In this document: positions 1 to 5,349 of the stretch, one piece after another
Position numbering within the stretch: the stretch's first letter is position 1
How the letters are laid out: each line of letters begins with the position of its first letter
NCBI GenBank assembly: GCA_902491795.1
Contig: CABUIX010000086.1
Span: 1-5,349 of the forward strand
From: an uncultured Bacteroidales bacterium
GTDB taxonomy: Bacteria > Bacteroidota > Bacteroidia > Bacteroidales > UBA932
Reading direction: 5' to 3'
Length of the DNA: 5,349 nucleotides
Program-made: the position numbers and the translations under genes
Notes under the pieces: generated by a model
Told to the model about the DNA's origin: nothing
Seen by the model: only the letters and a program-made list of their open reading frames with translations
Databases searched by the model: none

Positions 1-522
1 GAGAGCGGGAAGCTTGCTGAGCTCCCTGAGCCCGAGAAGGACAGACTATATCACATGATTGGTCTCGGTGCCCTCAAGTACTTCATACTCAAGGTTGATC
101 CAAAGAAGAAGATGCTCTTCAATCCGAAGGAGTCCATCGACTTCAACGGCAATACAGGCCCGTTCATCCAGTATACCCATGCGAGAATAATGTCCATTCT
201 CCGCAAGGCGGACGAACAGGGTATTGAGGCGCGTCTGGACAAGGACGCAGTGCTGAGCCCCAAGGAAGTTCGTCTGGTGAAGCTGATATCTTCTTATCCG
301 CAGAAAGTGGCTGAGGCGGCCGAGGCGTTGTCTCCGGCTCTCATTGCAAATTATTGCTATGAACTCTCAAAGGAGTTCAATCAGTACTACCACGATACGG
401 TCATCCTGCGCGAGGCCGACAGGAAGCTTCTCGAGATGAGGCTCGTGCTCATTTCGACGCTCGCGTCCGTGCTTCGCAGGGCAATGAATATTCTCGGAAT
501 TGAACTGCCTGACAGAATGTGA
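1..522 (+). CDS. argS: Arginyl-tRNA synthetase, C-terminal part (5' end outside window)
   Basis: The frame is open from the first base and gives the last 173 residues of class I arginyl-tRNA synthetase, the cytoplasmic enzyme that joins arginine to tRNA-Arg with ATP. The full protein is usually about 550-600 residues, so roughly two thirds, including the HIGH-type signature, lies upstream. The visible part begins near the end of the catalytic domain (FNPKESIDFNGNTGPFIQYT). It runs into the all-helical DALR anticodon-binding domain, which starts around the segment QYTHARIMSILRKA. The C-terminus ends in the family-typical style (GIELPDRM before TGA), so it is intact. The stop lies 23 nt inside the next gene, ygiQ, which suggests shared transcription. 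Family assignment is by recognition of the conserved C-terminal domain and is firm. Confidence 0.96.
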   Translation, partial: ESGKLAELPEPEKDRLYHMIGLGALKYFILKVDPKKKMLFNPKESIDFNGNTGPFIQYTHARIMSILRKADEQGIEARLDKDAVLSPKEVRLVKLISSYPQKVAEAAEALSPALIANYCYELSKEFNQYYHDTVILREADRKLLEMRLVLISTLASVLRRAMNILGIELPDRM

Positions 523-2227
523 CATACCCACTTCCGTCAAGGAAGTCGAGAAACTCGGTTGGGACTACATCGACGTCATCATATTTACAGGTGACGCCTT
601 TGTGGACCATCCGAGTTTCGGTACTGCATGCATCGCCAGATATCTCCAGAAGTTTGGCTACAGGGTAGCCGTGGTGCCGCAGCCGAACTGGAGGGATGAT
701 CTGCGTGATTTCCGCAAGCTCGGAGCCCCGAGGCTTTATTTTGCGGTGAACGGCGGCGCCATGGATTCCATGGTTAATCACTATACTGCGGCCAAGCGTC
801 TCAGGCATGACGATGCGTATACTCCTGAGGGGCGTGCCGGGCAGCGTCCGGACAGGGCAGTTACCGTGTATACGAAGATTCTCAAGCAGCTCTGGCCGGA
901 GATTCCGGTGGTGATAGGCGGGGTGGAGGCTTCTTTGCGCAGGCTTACGCACTATGACTATTGGGACGACCGCATAATGCCTTCGATACTGGTTGACAGC
1001 GGTGCCGACTGGCTGTGCTACGGAATGGGCGAAAGACCCATGCTTGAGATTGCCCGCGCCTATGAGGCCGGACGCAACCTCAGGCAGATGGAACAGATCC
1101 CTCAGTTTGCCTTTCTGCGGAAGGGCAGGAGTCGCGCCGAGAATCCTCTGCTGCTTCATTCCTACGAAGTGTGCTGCAAGGATGCGAAGGCTTTTGCGGA
1201 GAATTTCCACAATATTGAGACCCATGCCAACATGCTTCACCCGCAGACGATGGTGGAACCTGTCGGAGACGGTTATGTGCAGGTGAATCCTCCTTATCCT
1301 CCTGCCACTACGGAAGAGATGGATTCCTTCTGGGATCTGCCCTTCACGAAAAGGCCGCATCCCAGATATAAGGGTAAACGCATCCCCGCATATGACATGA
1401 TACGTGATTCGATAATCACGCACCGCGGCTGTTTCGGAGGATGCAATTTCTGCACTATTGCCGCGCATCAGGGCAAGTTCATCCAGTCGCGCTCGGAGGA
1501 GTCCATCCTTGAAGAGGTCCGCAAGCTTGCGGCGATGCCTGAGTTCAGAGGAAACATATCTGATCTCGGGGCTCCCACAGCCAACATGTACGGGCTTCAC
1601 GGAAAGGATCTTTCGCGCTGTGCCGTGTGCCGCCGCAAGTCCTGCCTTTTTCCGGCGCGCTGCCAAAATCTGGAGGTGAATCACGAAAGGCTTCTTGAGC
1701 TCTACCGCAGGGTCGATGCCGTAAAGGGGGTGCGCCACTCCTATATAGGAAGCGGAATAAGGTATGACCTGTTTCTCGATGAGAACGGTTTCCTCGACAA
1801 GAGCGGAAAGAAATATCTGCGGGAACTCATGCTCAGACATACATCCGGACGCCTGAAGGTGGCTCCCGAGCATACGGAAGACAAGGTGCTGAACTATATG
1901 GCCAAGCCTTCGTTCAGGCTTTTCGAGCGCCTGAGGAAGGAATTCGACAACATTAACCGTGAGAACGGCACTCATACCGAGCTGGTGCCTTATTTCATAT
2001 CGTCGCATCCGGGCTGTACGCTTCAGGATATGCTCAGGTTGCGATCTAATCCTTGCCTTAAAGGGATATGGATGGACCAGGTCCAGGATTTCATGCCAAC
2101 GCCCATGACGACGTCTTCTGTGATGTTCTGCACGGGCCTTGACCCGCGCACGATGAAGCCTGTTTTTGTGGAAAGGAATCCCGACAGAAAAAAAGCGCAG
2201 AAGGCGGTTTTTTTTCAAAAAAAATAA
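500..2227 (+). CDS. ygiQ: YgiQ family (UPF0313) radical SAM protein
   Basis: A 575-residue member of the YgiQ/UPF0313 radical SAM family, cytoplasmic and of unknown reaction. The N-terminal part carries the family signature GDAFVDHPSFG (residues 31-41), the PQPNWRDD segment (60-67) and GGVEASLRRLTHYDYWDD (140-157). The 4Fe-4S/SAM motif CxxxCxxC is at C311, C315 and C318 within RGCFGGCNFC. A second cysteine group, C374, C377, C382 and C388 (CAVCRRKSCLFPARC), is also typical of the family and may bind metal. The start is taken as TTG at 500, because an in-frame stop at 485 leaves only an ATA at 488 upstream and the next candidate is CTG at 509. Residues from 500 also match the short leader that homologs have before the I/LPT motif. 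It overlaps argS by 23 nt. The protein is shorter than E. coli YgiQ (about 740 residues) and stops just after KAVFF, where relatives continue; the stop sits in a T8-C-A8 tract. Confidence 0.94.
   Translation: MNCLTECDIPTSVKEVEKLGWDYIDVIIFTGDAFVDHPSFGTACIARYLQKFGYRVAVVPQPNWRDDLRDFRKLGAPRLYFAVNGGAMDSMVNHYTAAKRLRHDDAYTPEGRAGQRPDRAVTVYTKILKQLWPEIPVVIGGVEASLRRLTHYDYWDDRIMPSILVDSGADWLCYGMGERPMLEIARAYEAGRNLRQMEQIPQFAFLRKGRSRAENPLLLHSYEVCCKDAKAFAENFHNIETHANMLHPQTMVEPVGDGYVQVNPPYPPATTEEMDSFWDLPFTKRPHPRYKGKRIPAYDMIRDSIITHRGCFGGCNFCTIAAHQGKFIQSRSEESILEEVRKLAAMPEFRGNISDLGAPTANMYGLHGKDLSRCAVCRRKSCLFPARCQNLEVNHERLLELYRRVDAVKGVRHSYIGSGIRYDLFLDENGFLDKSGKKYLRELMLRHTSGRLKVAPEHTEDKVLNYMAKPSFRLFERLRKEFDNINRENGTHTELVPYFISSHPGCTLQDMLRLRSNPCLKGIWMDQVQDFMPTPMTTSSVMFCTGLDPRTMKPVFVERNPDRKKAQKAVFFQKK
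2208..2224. repeat. T8-C-A8 homopolymer palindrome at the end of ygiQ
   Basis: Eight T, one C and eight A (2208-2224) form a perfect 17-bp palindrome directly before the ygiQ stop codon at 2225-2227. In the ygiQ frame it reads V-F-F-Q-K-K-stop. Runs of this length are slippage-prone in replication and transcription. A -1 shift here enters the frame of the downstream gene, which has no stop from 2143 to 2635. The tract is followed by AT-rich DNA to about 2236. It is not a convincing intrinsic terminator, because the two arms have only a single base between them and no GC-rich stem precedes the T run. Confidence 0.8.
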
Positions 2228-2251
2228 TACTATTATTGCAGTCGAAAATTC

Positions 2252-2258
2252 AAGAGAG
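2252..2258 (+). promoter_or_regulatory. Purine-rich ribosome-binding-like site for the acidic protein gene
   Basis: AAGAGAG lies 4 nt before ATG at 2263 and resembles a Shine-Dalgarno sequence. It supports 2263 over the in-frame TTG at 2236, whose extra leader (QSKIQERS) is partly this site read as protein. Shine-Dalgarno use is weak in Bacteroidota, so this is supportive only. Confidence 0.4.
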
Positions 2259-2262
2259 ATCT

Positions 2263-2637
2263 ATGGCAGCTGATAACAAAAAGCGTCACATTGTTAGCTA
2301 TGAGAACATGTCCCGGGAACTCGCCGAGGCATTCGCGGAGAAGTATCCCAAAGGATTCAACGACTATCTTCCGGATATTGTAAAATATACCAAGCCTGAC
2401 GGCACACCGTTCTATGCGGTGATGATTGAAGTCCCGGATGCGATCTACCTTGTGAAGATCAAGGTCAAGATTGATGATGCCGACGACATTGAGCGCTGGC
2501 TCGAAGGTGAGGAAGATGCAGAGAATGAGCAGGTTGCCGGTGCAACTGCAGTGGGCGGAGACGAGGGAGGCCCTCTTCCGGATGACAACATATCCCAGTA
2601 CAGGGCGGACGATGAACCTCAGGATGCGACTGAGTAA
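2263..2637 (+). CDS. Small conserved-looking protein with acidic C-terminal tail, function unknown
   Basis: A 124-residue soluble protein with no signal peptide or membrane segment. Residues about 6-70 look like a folded domain: a basic start (KKRHIVSYENMS), a helix-like stretch (RELAEAFAEKYPKGFNDYLPDIV), then a strand-rich part with TKPDGTPFYAVMIEVPDAIYLVKIKVKIDD. Residues 71-124 form a tail with about 20 Asp/Glu and only two Arg, probably disordered. I have the impression that similar small proteins with an 'AIYLVKIKVK' segment occur widely in Bacteroidota as hypothetical proteins, but I cannot name a family. ATG 2263 is chosen over TTG 2236 because of the purine-rich site just upstream. 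The gap after ygiQ is 35 nt, and the 3' end overlaps the ClC gene by 26 nt, so translation of the two may be coupled. A role in ClC function is possible but unproven. Confidence 0.85.
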   Translation: MAADNKKRHIVSYENMSRELAEAFAEKYPKGFNDYLPDIVKYTKPDGTPFYAVMIEVPDAIYLVKIKVKIDDADDIERWLEGEEDAENEQVAGATAVGGDEGGPLPDDNISQYRADDEPQDATE

Positions 2638-4378
2638 TCCACTGAACAAAATATCGGAGCACAACAAACTTCTGTTGCTCAGCCTTATAATCGGCGTACT
2701 CTCCGGGTGCGCCGCTGTTTTTCTTGACTGGGCGATAGAGCGTATAAGTCATTTTCTAATAGGCGGTAGCCTTTATGCCGAAGGTGAGGCTTGGCGCTTC
2801 CTCATTCTGCCGGGTGTCGGAATGCTGATATCGCTGCTTTTGGTGAAGTATGTGATTCGGGAGAATATCGGCCATGGCGTCACAAAGGTTCTGCTTGCCG
2901 TTTCGCGCAATGAATCGAAGATCCGTCCTCACAATGTGTGGTCTTCGGTTGTCACATCTTCTTTCACGATCGGTTTCGGCGGTTCGGTCGGTGCTGAGGC
3001 GCCAATAGTTTATACCGGTGCTGCAATCGGTTCGAATATCGGACGTCTTTGCGGCTTGTCCTACCGGAGCATCACCATCCTTCTGGGCTGTGGTGCTGCA
3101 GGTGCAATTGCCGGAATCTTCAAGGCTCCGCTTGCGGGGGTGCTGTTCACGATGGAGATCCTGCTGTTCAACGTGTCGATGAATTCCATGTTGCCGCTGC
3201 TGATTTCCACGATTTCGGCTACGGTGGTCTCGTATGTGTTCCGTGGTGCGACTCCGGTGTTCGCCAGCACTCTGACGCCTTTTTCTCTGGGGAACATTCC
3301 GTTTTATCTGATTCTCGGAGTTGCAGCGGGCTTTTTTTCTCTTTATTTTACCAACGGTACCCTGTGGCTTGAGGACAGGATCGGTCGTATACACAATGTT
3401 TATCTGCGTTGGGTCCTGTGTGCTTTCGGCCTCGGTGTTCTCATCTTTCTGTTTCCTCCTCTGTACGGGCAGGGATATGATTCTCTGAACGCATTGCTGG
3501 CAGGGAAGGAAATAGCAGTCGAGGGGCATTCGCTGCTTGGTTTCATGATGCGTTCCTCGTGGGGTGTGCCGATGTTCTTCCTGTTTGTGCTGTTTTTCAA
3601 GATCATTGCCATGACCTTGACGAATTCGGGCGGAGGCGTCGGCGGAACTTTCGGTCCGACTTTGTTCGCCGGAGCGATTCTCGGGTTTGTTGTGAGCCGC
3701 TGTCTCAATCTTGCCGGTGCTGAGGTGCCGGAGCAGAATTTCGTGCTGGTGGGTATGGCTGCCCTGATGGCTTCTGTCATGCAGGCTCCGATGACGGCAA
3801 TCTTCCTCATCGCTGAGATTTCCGGAGGTTACGAACTGTTGATCCCTCTGATTCTGACTTCAACGATTTCGTTCGGCACGGTCCGCATTTTTGAGCGTTA
3901 TTCGATTTATACGAAGCGTATTGCCCAGAGTGGCGATCTGCTGACTCACGACAATGACCAGGCGGTGCTTACGTTGCTCAATACGAACAGCCTGATCCGT
4001 GACAAGTATCCGAAGGTGCAGATTGATGCGCCGCTTCGGGATGTGGTCGACATTGTTTCGGAATCGGATGCTGCTGTCCTGGCGGTTATTGATTCTTCCG
4101 GACGTTTTCAGGGGATGGTTGATCTTGCTGCAGCGAGGAAATATCTGTTCGACACGGAGCAGTACGACAAGTTGCATGTGTATAATCTGATGGAGACGCC
4201 GCCGGATTATATTTATTATGGCGAGAAGATGGACTCCGTGATGCAGAAGTTCGACAAGACCGGAGCCTGGCGTCTTCCGGTGATCGATGAGAACCGCAAG
4301 TATCTTGGTTTCATTTCGAAGTCGCGTTTGTTGACTGCCTATCGTGCCGAGCTCAAGGAGATTTCCTTGGACGACTGA
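2612..4378 (+). CDS. ClC family chloride channel/transporter with C-terminal CBS pair
   Basis: A 588-residue inner-membrane protein of the ClC family, which moves Cl- either passively or in exchange for H+. Hydrophobic segments run through residues about 18-435. Family landmarks are GHGVT at 87-91 (place of GSGIP), GAEAP at 127-131 (place of GREGP, keeping the gating glutamate as E129), FKAPLAGVLFTMEI at 170-183, GTFGP at 345-349 (GxFxP) and Y433, which probably matches the pore tyrosine. The cytoplasmic tail has two CBS repeats, about 461-515 and 525-582, a known site for nucleotide control in other ClC proteins. The position of the internal proton glutamate (second E of 'EE' in E. coli ClcA) appears to be I183. 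ATG 2612 is preferred, with ATG 2624 a close alternative; the frame stays open further upstream to 2471, but that part is out-of-frame sequence of the preceding gene. The start overlaps that gene by 26 nt. Confidence 0.93.
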   Translation: MNLRMRLSNPLNKISEHNKLLLLSLIIGVLSGCAAVFLDWAIERISHFLIGGSLYAEGEAWRFLILPGVGMLISLLLVKYVIRENIGHGVTKVLLAVSRNESKIRPHNVWSSVVTSSFTIGFGGSVGAEAPIVYTGAAIGSNIGRLCGLSYRSITILLGCGAAGAIAGIFKAPLAGVLFTMEILLFNVSMNSMLPLLISTISATVVSYVFRGATPVFASTLTPFSLGNIPFYLILGVAAGFFSLYFTNGTLWLEDRIGRIHNVYLRWVLCAFGLGVLIFLFPPLYGQGYDSLNALLAGKEIAVEGHSLLGFMMRSSWGVPMFFLFVLFFKIIAMTLTNSGGGVGGTFGPTLFAGAILGFVVSRCLNLAGAEVPEQNFVLVGMAALMASVMQAPMTAIFLIAEISGGYELLIPLILTSTISFGTVRIFERYSIYTKRIAQSGDLLTHDNDQAVLTLLNTNSLIRDKYPKVQIDAPLRDVVDIVSESDAAVLAVIDSSGRFQGMVDLAAARKYLFDTEQYDKLHVYNLMETPPDYIYYGEKMDSVMQKFDKTGAWRLPVIDENRKYLGFISKSRLLTAYRAELKEISLDD

Positions 4379-4503
4379 TTCGTCTTCTTTCGGCGTTTTT
4401 CGCTGTTTTTCGGCGCCGCTCTAGCTGATATATTCATTTTGTCTGTCATCGTTTCTGCCGTTCCGCCGCCCGCCGCAGGTGCCGTTGCTGCCTGCGGCCG
4501 TTC

Positions 4504-4625
4504 CCGCCATGCCATTGTTCCCGCCGTTTCGTCGCCGGCCGCAGTGCCGCTCGGAAGGCGTTGGGTTCGGGAAGAGCCTGCCTCGCGGCGCCTGCGGCCG
4601 GCTCGCTGAGGCAGCTGCGTCTTTT
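4504..4625. repeat. Imperfect direct repeat, copy A
   Basis: First copy of a roughly 120-bp duplication. Anchors shared with copy B are CCGCCATGCCAT (4504-4515), the GTGCCGCTCG-like segment at 4544, and a 21-nt identical block at 4569-4589 (GGGAAGAGCC...TCGCGGC). The following 36 nt match at about two positions in three. The offset to copy B is a steady 186-188 bp, which indicates one duplication event with later drift. A further shared 15-mer, CATCGTTTCTGCCGT, sits outside at 4447-4461 and 4674-4688 at 227-bp spacing, so copy A has about 40 extra bases near its left end. Confidence 0.75.
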
Positions 4626-4689
4626 CATCTGCATCCGTTGTTCCTGTCGATAGCAAGTGCCGCTGTCATCTGCCATCGTTTCTGCCGTA

Positions 4690-4813
4690 CCGCCATGCCA
4701 TCGTTTCATCCGCTTCGCTGCCTGTCTCAGGTGCCCGCTCGTCAGGCGTTTGATTTGGGAAGAGCCTGCCTCGCGGCATCTGTGGCTGGCGTGCTGCAGC
4801 AGCTTCGTGCTTT
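4690..4813. repeat. Imperfect direct repeat, copy B
   Basis: Second copy of the duplication, anchored at 4690-4701, 4731-4740 and 4757-4777. Many of the differences from copy A are C-to-T or G-to-A changes, so this copy is less GC-rich. Neither copy keeps a coherent reading frame that I recognise, which favours decayed non-coding or remnant sequence. Confidence 0.75.
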
Positions 4814-4880
4814 ACTTTCACTTGCTGCGGTTTTCTGGAAGCGAATTGTCGTGATTGGTGGTTATGCTTGGTGAAGTATG

Positions 4881-5042
4881 CCGGTTCCTGCAATTCATCG
4901 GGAACACCAACAGCCATCTGGCAGACATGGAAGGCCACCCGGTGTTTCCGATGGACCCTTTTTGGTTCCATCGGGAACACTTGCCCCTTCGGCAGGCCCC
5001 TCTTTGGCGCACCGCCGTTCCCGATGAATTGCAGGAAGCCGG
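4881..5042. repeat. Compound palindrome with 21-bp perfect outer stem
   Basis: The arms 4885-4905 and 5017-5037 are exact reverse complements over 21 nt (TTCCTGCAATTC... against ...GAATTGCAGGAA). CCGG at 4881-4884 and 5039-5042 adds four more pairs if one G (5038) bulges. The 111 nt between the arms hold a second hairpin flanked by 36 nt on each side. The motif CATCGGGAACAC occurs forward at 4896-4907 and 4969-4980, and inverted at 4942-4953 (one mismatch) and 5017-5028 region (10 of 12), so four copies alternate in orientation. This resembles the organisation of extragenic palindromic elements or a structured RNA. No coding role is evident. Confidence 0.8.
4942..4980. repeat. Inner hairpin of the compound palindrome
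   Basis: GTGTTTCCGATGGA (4942-4955) pairs with TCCATCGGGAACAC (4967-4980): 14 consecutive pairs with one G-U, around an 11-nt loop CCCTTTTTGGT. As RNA it could form from the + strand. The loop T run lies inside the hairpin rather than after it, so this is not a standard terminator. Confidence 0.75.
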
Positions 5043-5113
5043 AGAAGTCTGCCGAGAGGGTGGCTGAGAGTGTCCCTTGGAAGCCAGCAGTGATGGCCTG
5101 AGGCAGATGATGG

Positions 5114-5181
5114 GCCGAGTACCGGAAACTGGATGATGACCCGAACACCGGAAATTGGCCGGTGAGCCAGATGCCGGATGG
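5114..5181. repeat. Imperfect 26-bp tandem repeat, two copies and a partial third
   Basis: Units 5114-5139 and 5140-5165 are adjacent and share the core ACCGGAAA(C/T)TGG (5121-5132 and 5147-5158), followed by TGA at the same place. A degenerate partial third unit (GCCAGATGCCGGATGG) follows at 5166-5181. No reading frame is maintained through them that I recognise. Confidence 0.6.
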
Positions 5182-5222
5182 ATTTCCGCAGCGATTGCGA
5201 GAGATGGTGAGTTCCTGCAAAA

Positions 5223-5280
5223 GACCTGTCGCAGTGATGTGCCCTGCAGTGGCGTGGGAGATGGGTGAGTGCGACAGGTC
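5223..5280. repeat. 11-bp inverted repeat with 36-nt spacer
   Basis: GACCTGTCGCA (5223-5233) and TGCGACAGGTC (5270-5280) are perfect reverse complements. The spacer is purine-rich on the + strand and shows no further strong pairing. The pair lies just left of the IS-like end repeats and could be a binding site, a hairpin, or part of an older element. Confidence 0.6.
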
Positions 5281-5294
5281 CCCCGGAAATCGTC

Positions 5295-5349
5295 TGTAAT
5301 CAGTAACTTTGAATCCCCGAATTTTGGCAAAGTAAATTCCCCGATTTGA
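5295..5349. mobile_element. Possible end of an IS21-type insertion sequence (multiple terminal repeats)
   Basis: Two similar blocks, AATCCCCGAATTTTG (from 5312) and AATTCCCCGATTTGA (from 5335), place CCCCGA at 5315-5320 and 5339-5344, 24 bp apart, each preceded by an ACTTTG/AAAGTA-like stretch. Spaced subterminal repeats of about 20 bp that bind the transposase are characteristic of IS21-family elements, whose ends start with TG; TGTAAT at 5295 would fit as the outer end. The element itself would extend beyond the right edge, since no matching inverted end or transposase gene lies to the left. The assignment rests on arrangement and recollection only, without a transposase in view. Confidence 0.35.

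Larger units (their letters stand above)
4379..5349. other. 971-nt repeat-rich region without a supportable gene
   Basis: No open frame on either strand in this stretch resembles a known protein, and the frames overlap each other heavily. The first 60 nt after the ClC stop are T-rich (three TTTTTC runs) with a weak CGGCG/CGCCG pairing, not a clear terminator. From about 4441 to 4620 the DNA is visibly more GC-rich than the genes. It then carries a direct duplication, a compound palindrome, a tandem repeat, an 11-bp stem and IS-like end repeats, each listed separately. The segment 4814-4880 between duplication and palindrome shows nothing I can name. Confidence 0.7.

Noticed and set aside
449..2218. 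589-codon open frame on the minus strand opposite ygiQ
   Set aside because: It mirrors a well-recognised radical SAM gene, has no recognisable domain, is rich in His and Arg, and is explained by GC-biased third positions of ygiQ.
2228..2240. Bacteroidota-type promoter (TATTATTG, near TAnnTTTG) before the acidic protein gene
   Set aside because: One mismatch in the -7 box and no TTTG-type -33 box at the right distance; AT-rich context alone could produce it.
2236..2262. TTG 2236 as the start of the acidic protein
   Set aside because: The added residues QSKIQERS read through a ribosome-binding-like site, and ATG 2263 is better placed.
2471..2611. Upstream extension of the ClC frame to ATG 2471
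   Set aside because: The extra 47 residues are out-of-frame sequence of the acidic protein gene and do not look like a ClC N-terminus; ATG 2612 or 2624 fits better.
2756..3529. 257-codon minus-strand frame opposite the ClC gene
   Set aside because: Highly charged, low-complexity product with no family resemblance; antisense shadow of the membrane protein gene.
4391..4418. Intrinsic terminator after the ClC gene
   Set aside because: The CGGCG/CGCCG stem is only 5 bp with an 18-nt loop, and the T runs lie inside the loop rather than after the stem.
4479..4874. 131-codon plus-strand frame, and minus-strand frames at 4339-4709
   Set aside because: Products are Arg/Ala/Cys-rich without domains, overlap on both strands, and follow the GC-rich duplicated repeats.
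4881..5280. CRISPR array
   Set aside because: The repeats are inverted or adjacent, differ in length, and lack the regular repeat-spacer rhythm.
4666..5330. 184- and 170-codon minus-strand frames over the palindrome
   Set aside because: Similar peptides appear on both strands because of the inverted repeats, and no start, domain or family likeness supports a real gene.

Overview
The window reads as a stretch of a Bacteroidota chromosome, most likely order Bacteroidales and possibly Alistipes-like. This is inferred from protein style, moderately high GC, weak Shine-Dalgarno signals and a small acidic protein of a type I associate with this phylum; no rRNA or other firm marker is present. All four supported genes lie on the + strand in the left 82% of the window.

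Layout: (1) 1-522, the C-terminal 173 codons of arginyl-tRNA synthetase (argS), cut by the window edge. (2) 500-2227, a YgiQ-family radical SAM protein that starts at a TTG inside the end of argS. (3) 2263-2637, a small protein of unknown function with a compact N-terminal domain and a very acidic tail. (4) 2612-4378, a ClC-family anion channel/transporter with a C-terminal CBS pair, starting inside the end of gene 3. Overlaps of 23 and 26 nt and a 35-nt gap make one co-transcribed run plausible. The functions (tRNA charging, an orphan radical SAM enzyme, an unknown acidic protein, anion transport) do not form an obvious pathway, so the cluster looks like housekeeping rather than a dedicated system.

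The last 971 bases (4379-5349) hold no gene I can support. They are rich in repeats: a decayed direct duplication of about 120 bp at about 187-bp spacing in GC-rich DNA; a compound palindrome with a 21-bp perfect outer stem and a 14-bp inner hairpin, built from four alternating copies of a 12-nt motif; an imperfect 26-bp tandem repeat; an 11-bp stem; and, at the right edge, two spaced copies of a CCCCGA-centred repeat that resemble the multiple terminal repeats of IS21-type insertion sequences. The open frames there look like by-products of these repeats.

Most worth checking are the palindromic element at 4881-5042, the non-canonical ion-pathway residues of the ClC protein, and the T8-C-A8 tract ending ygiQ, where a -1 slip would fuse ygiQ to the next gene. 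I do not see a clear new defence, mobile or biosynthetic system.
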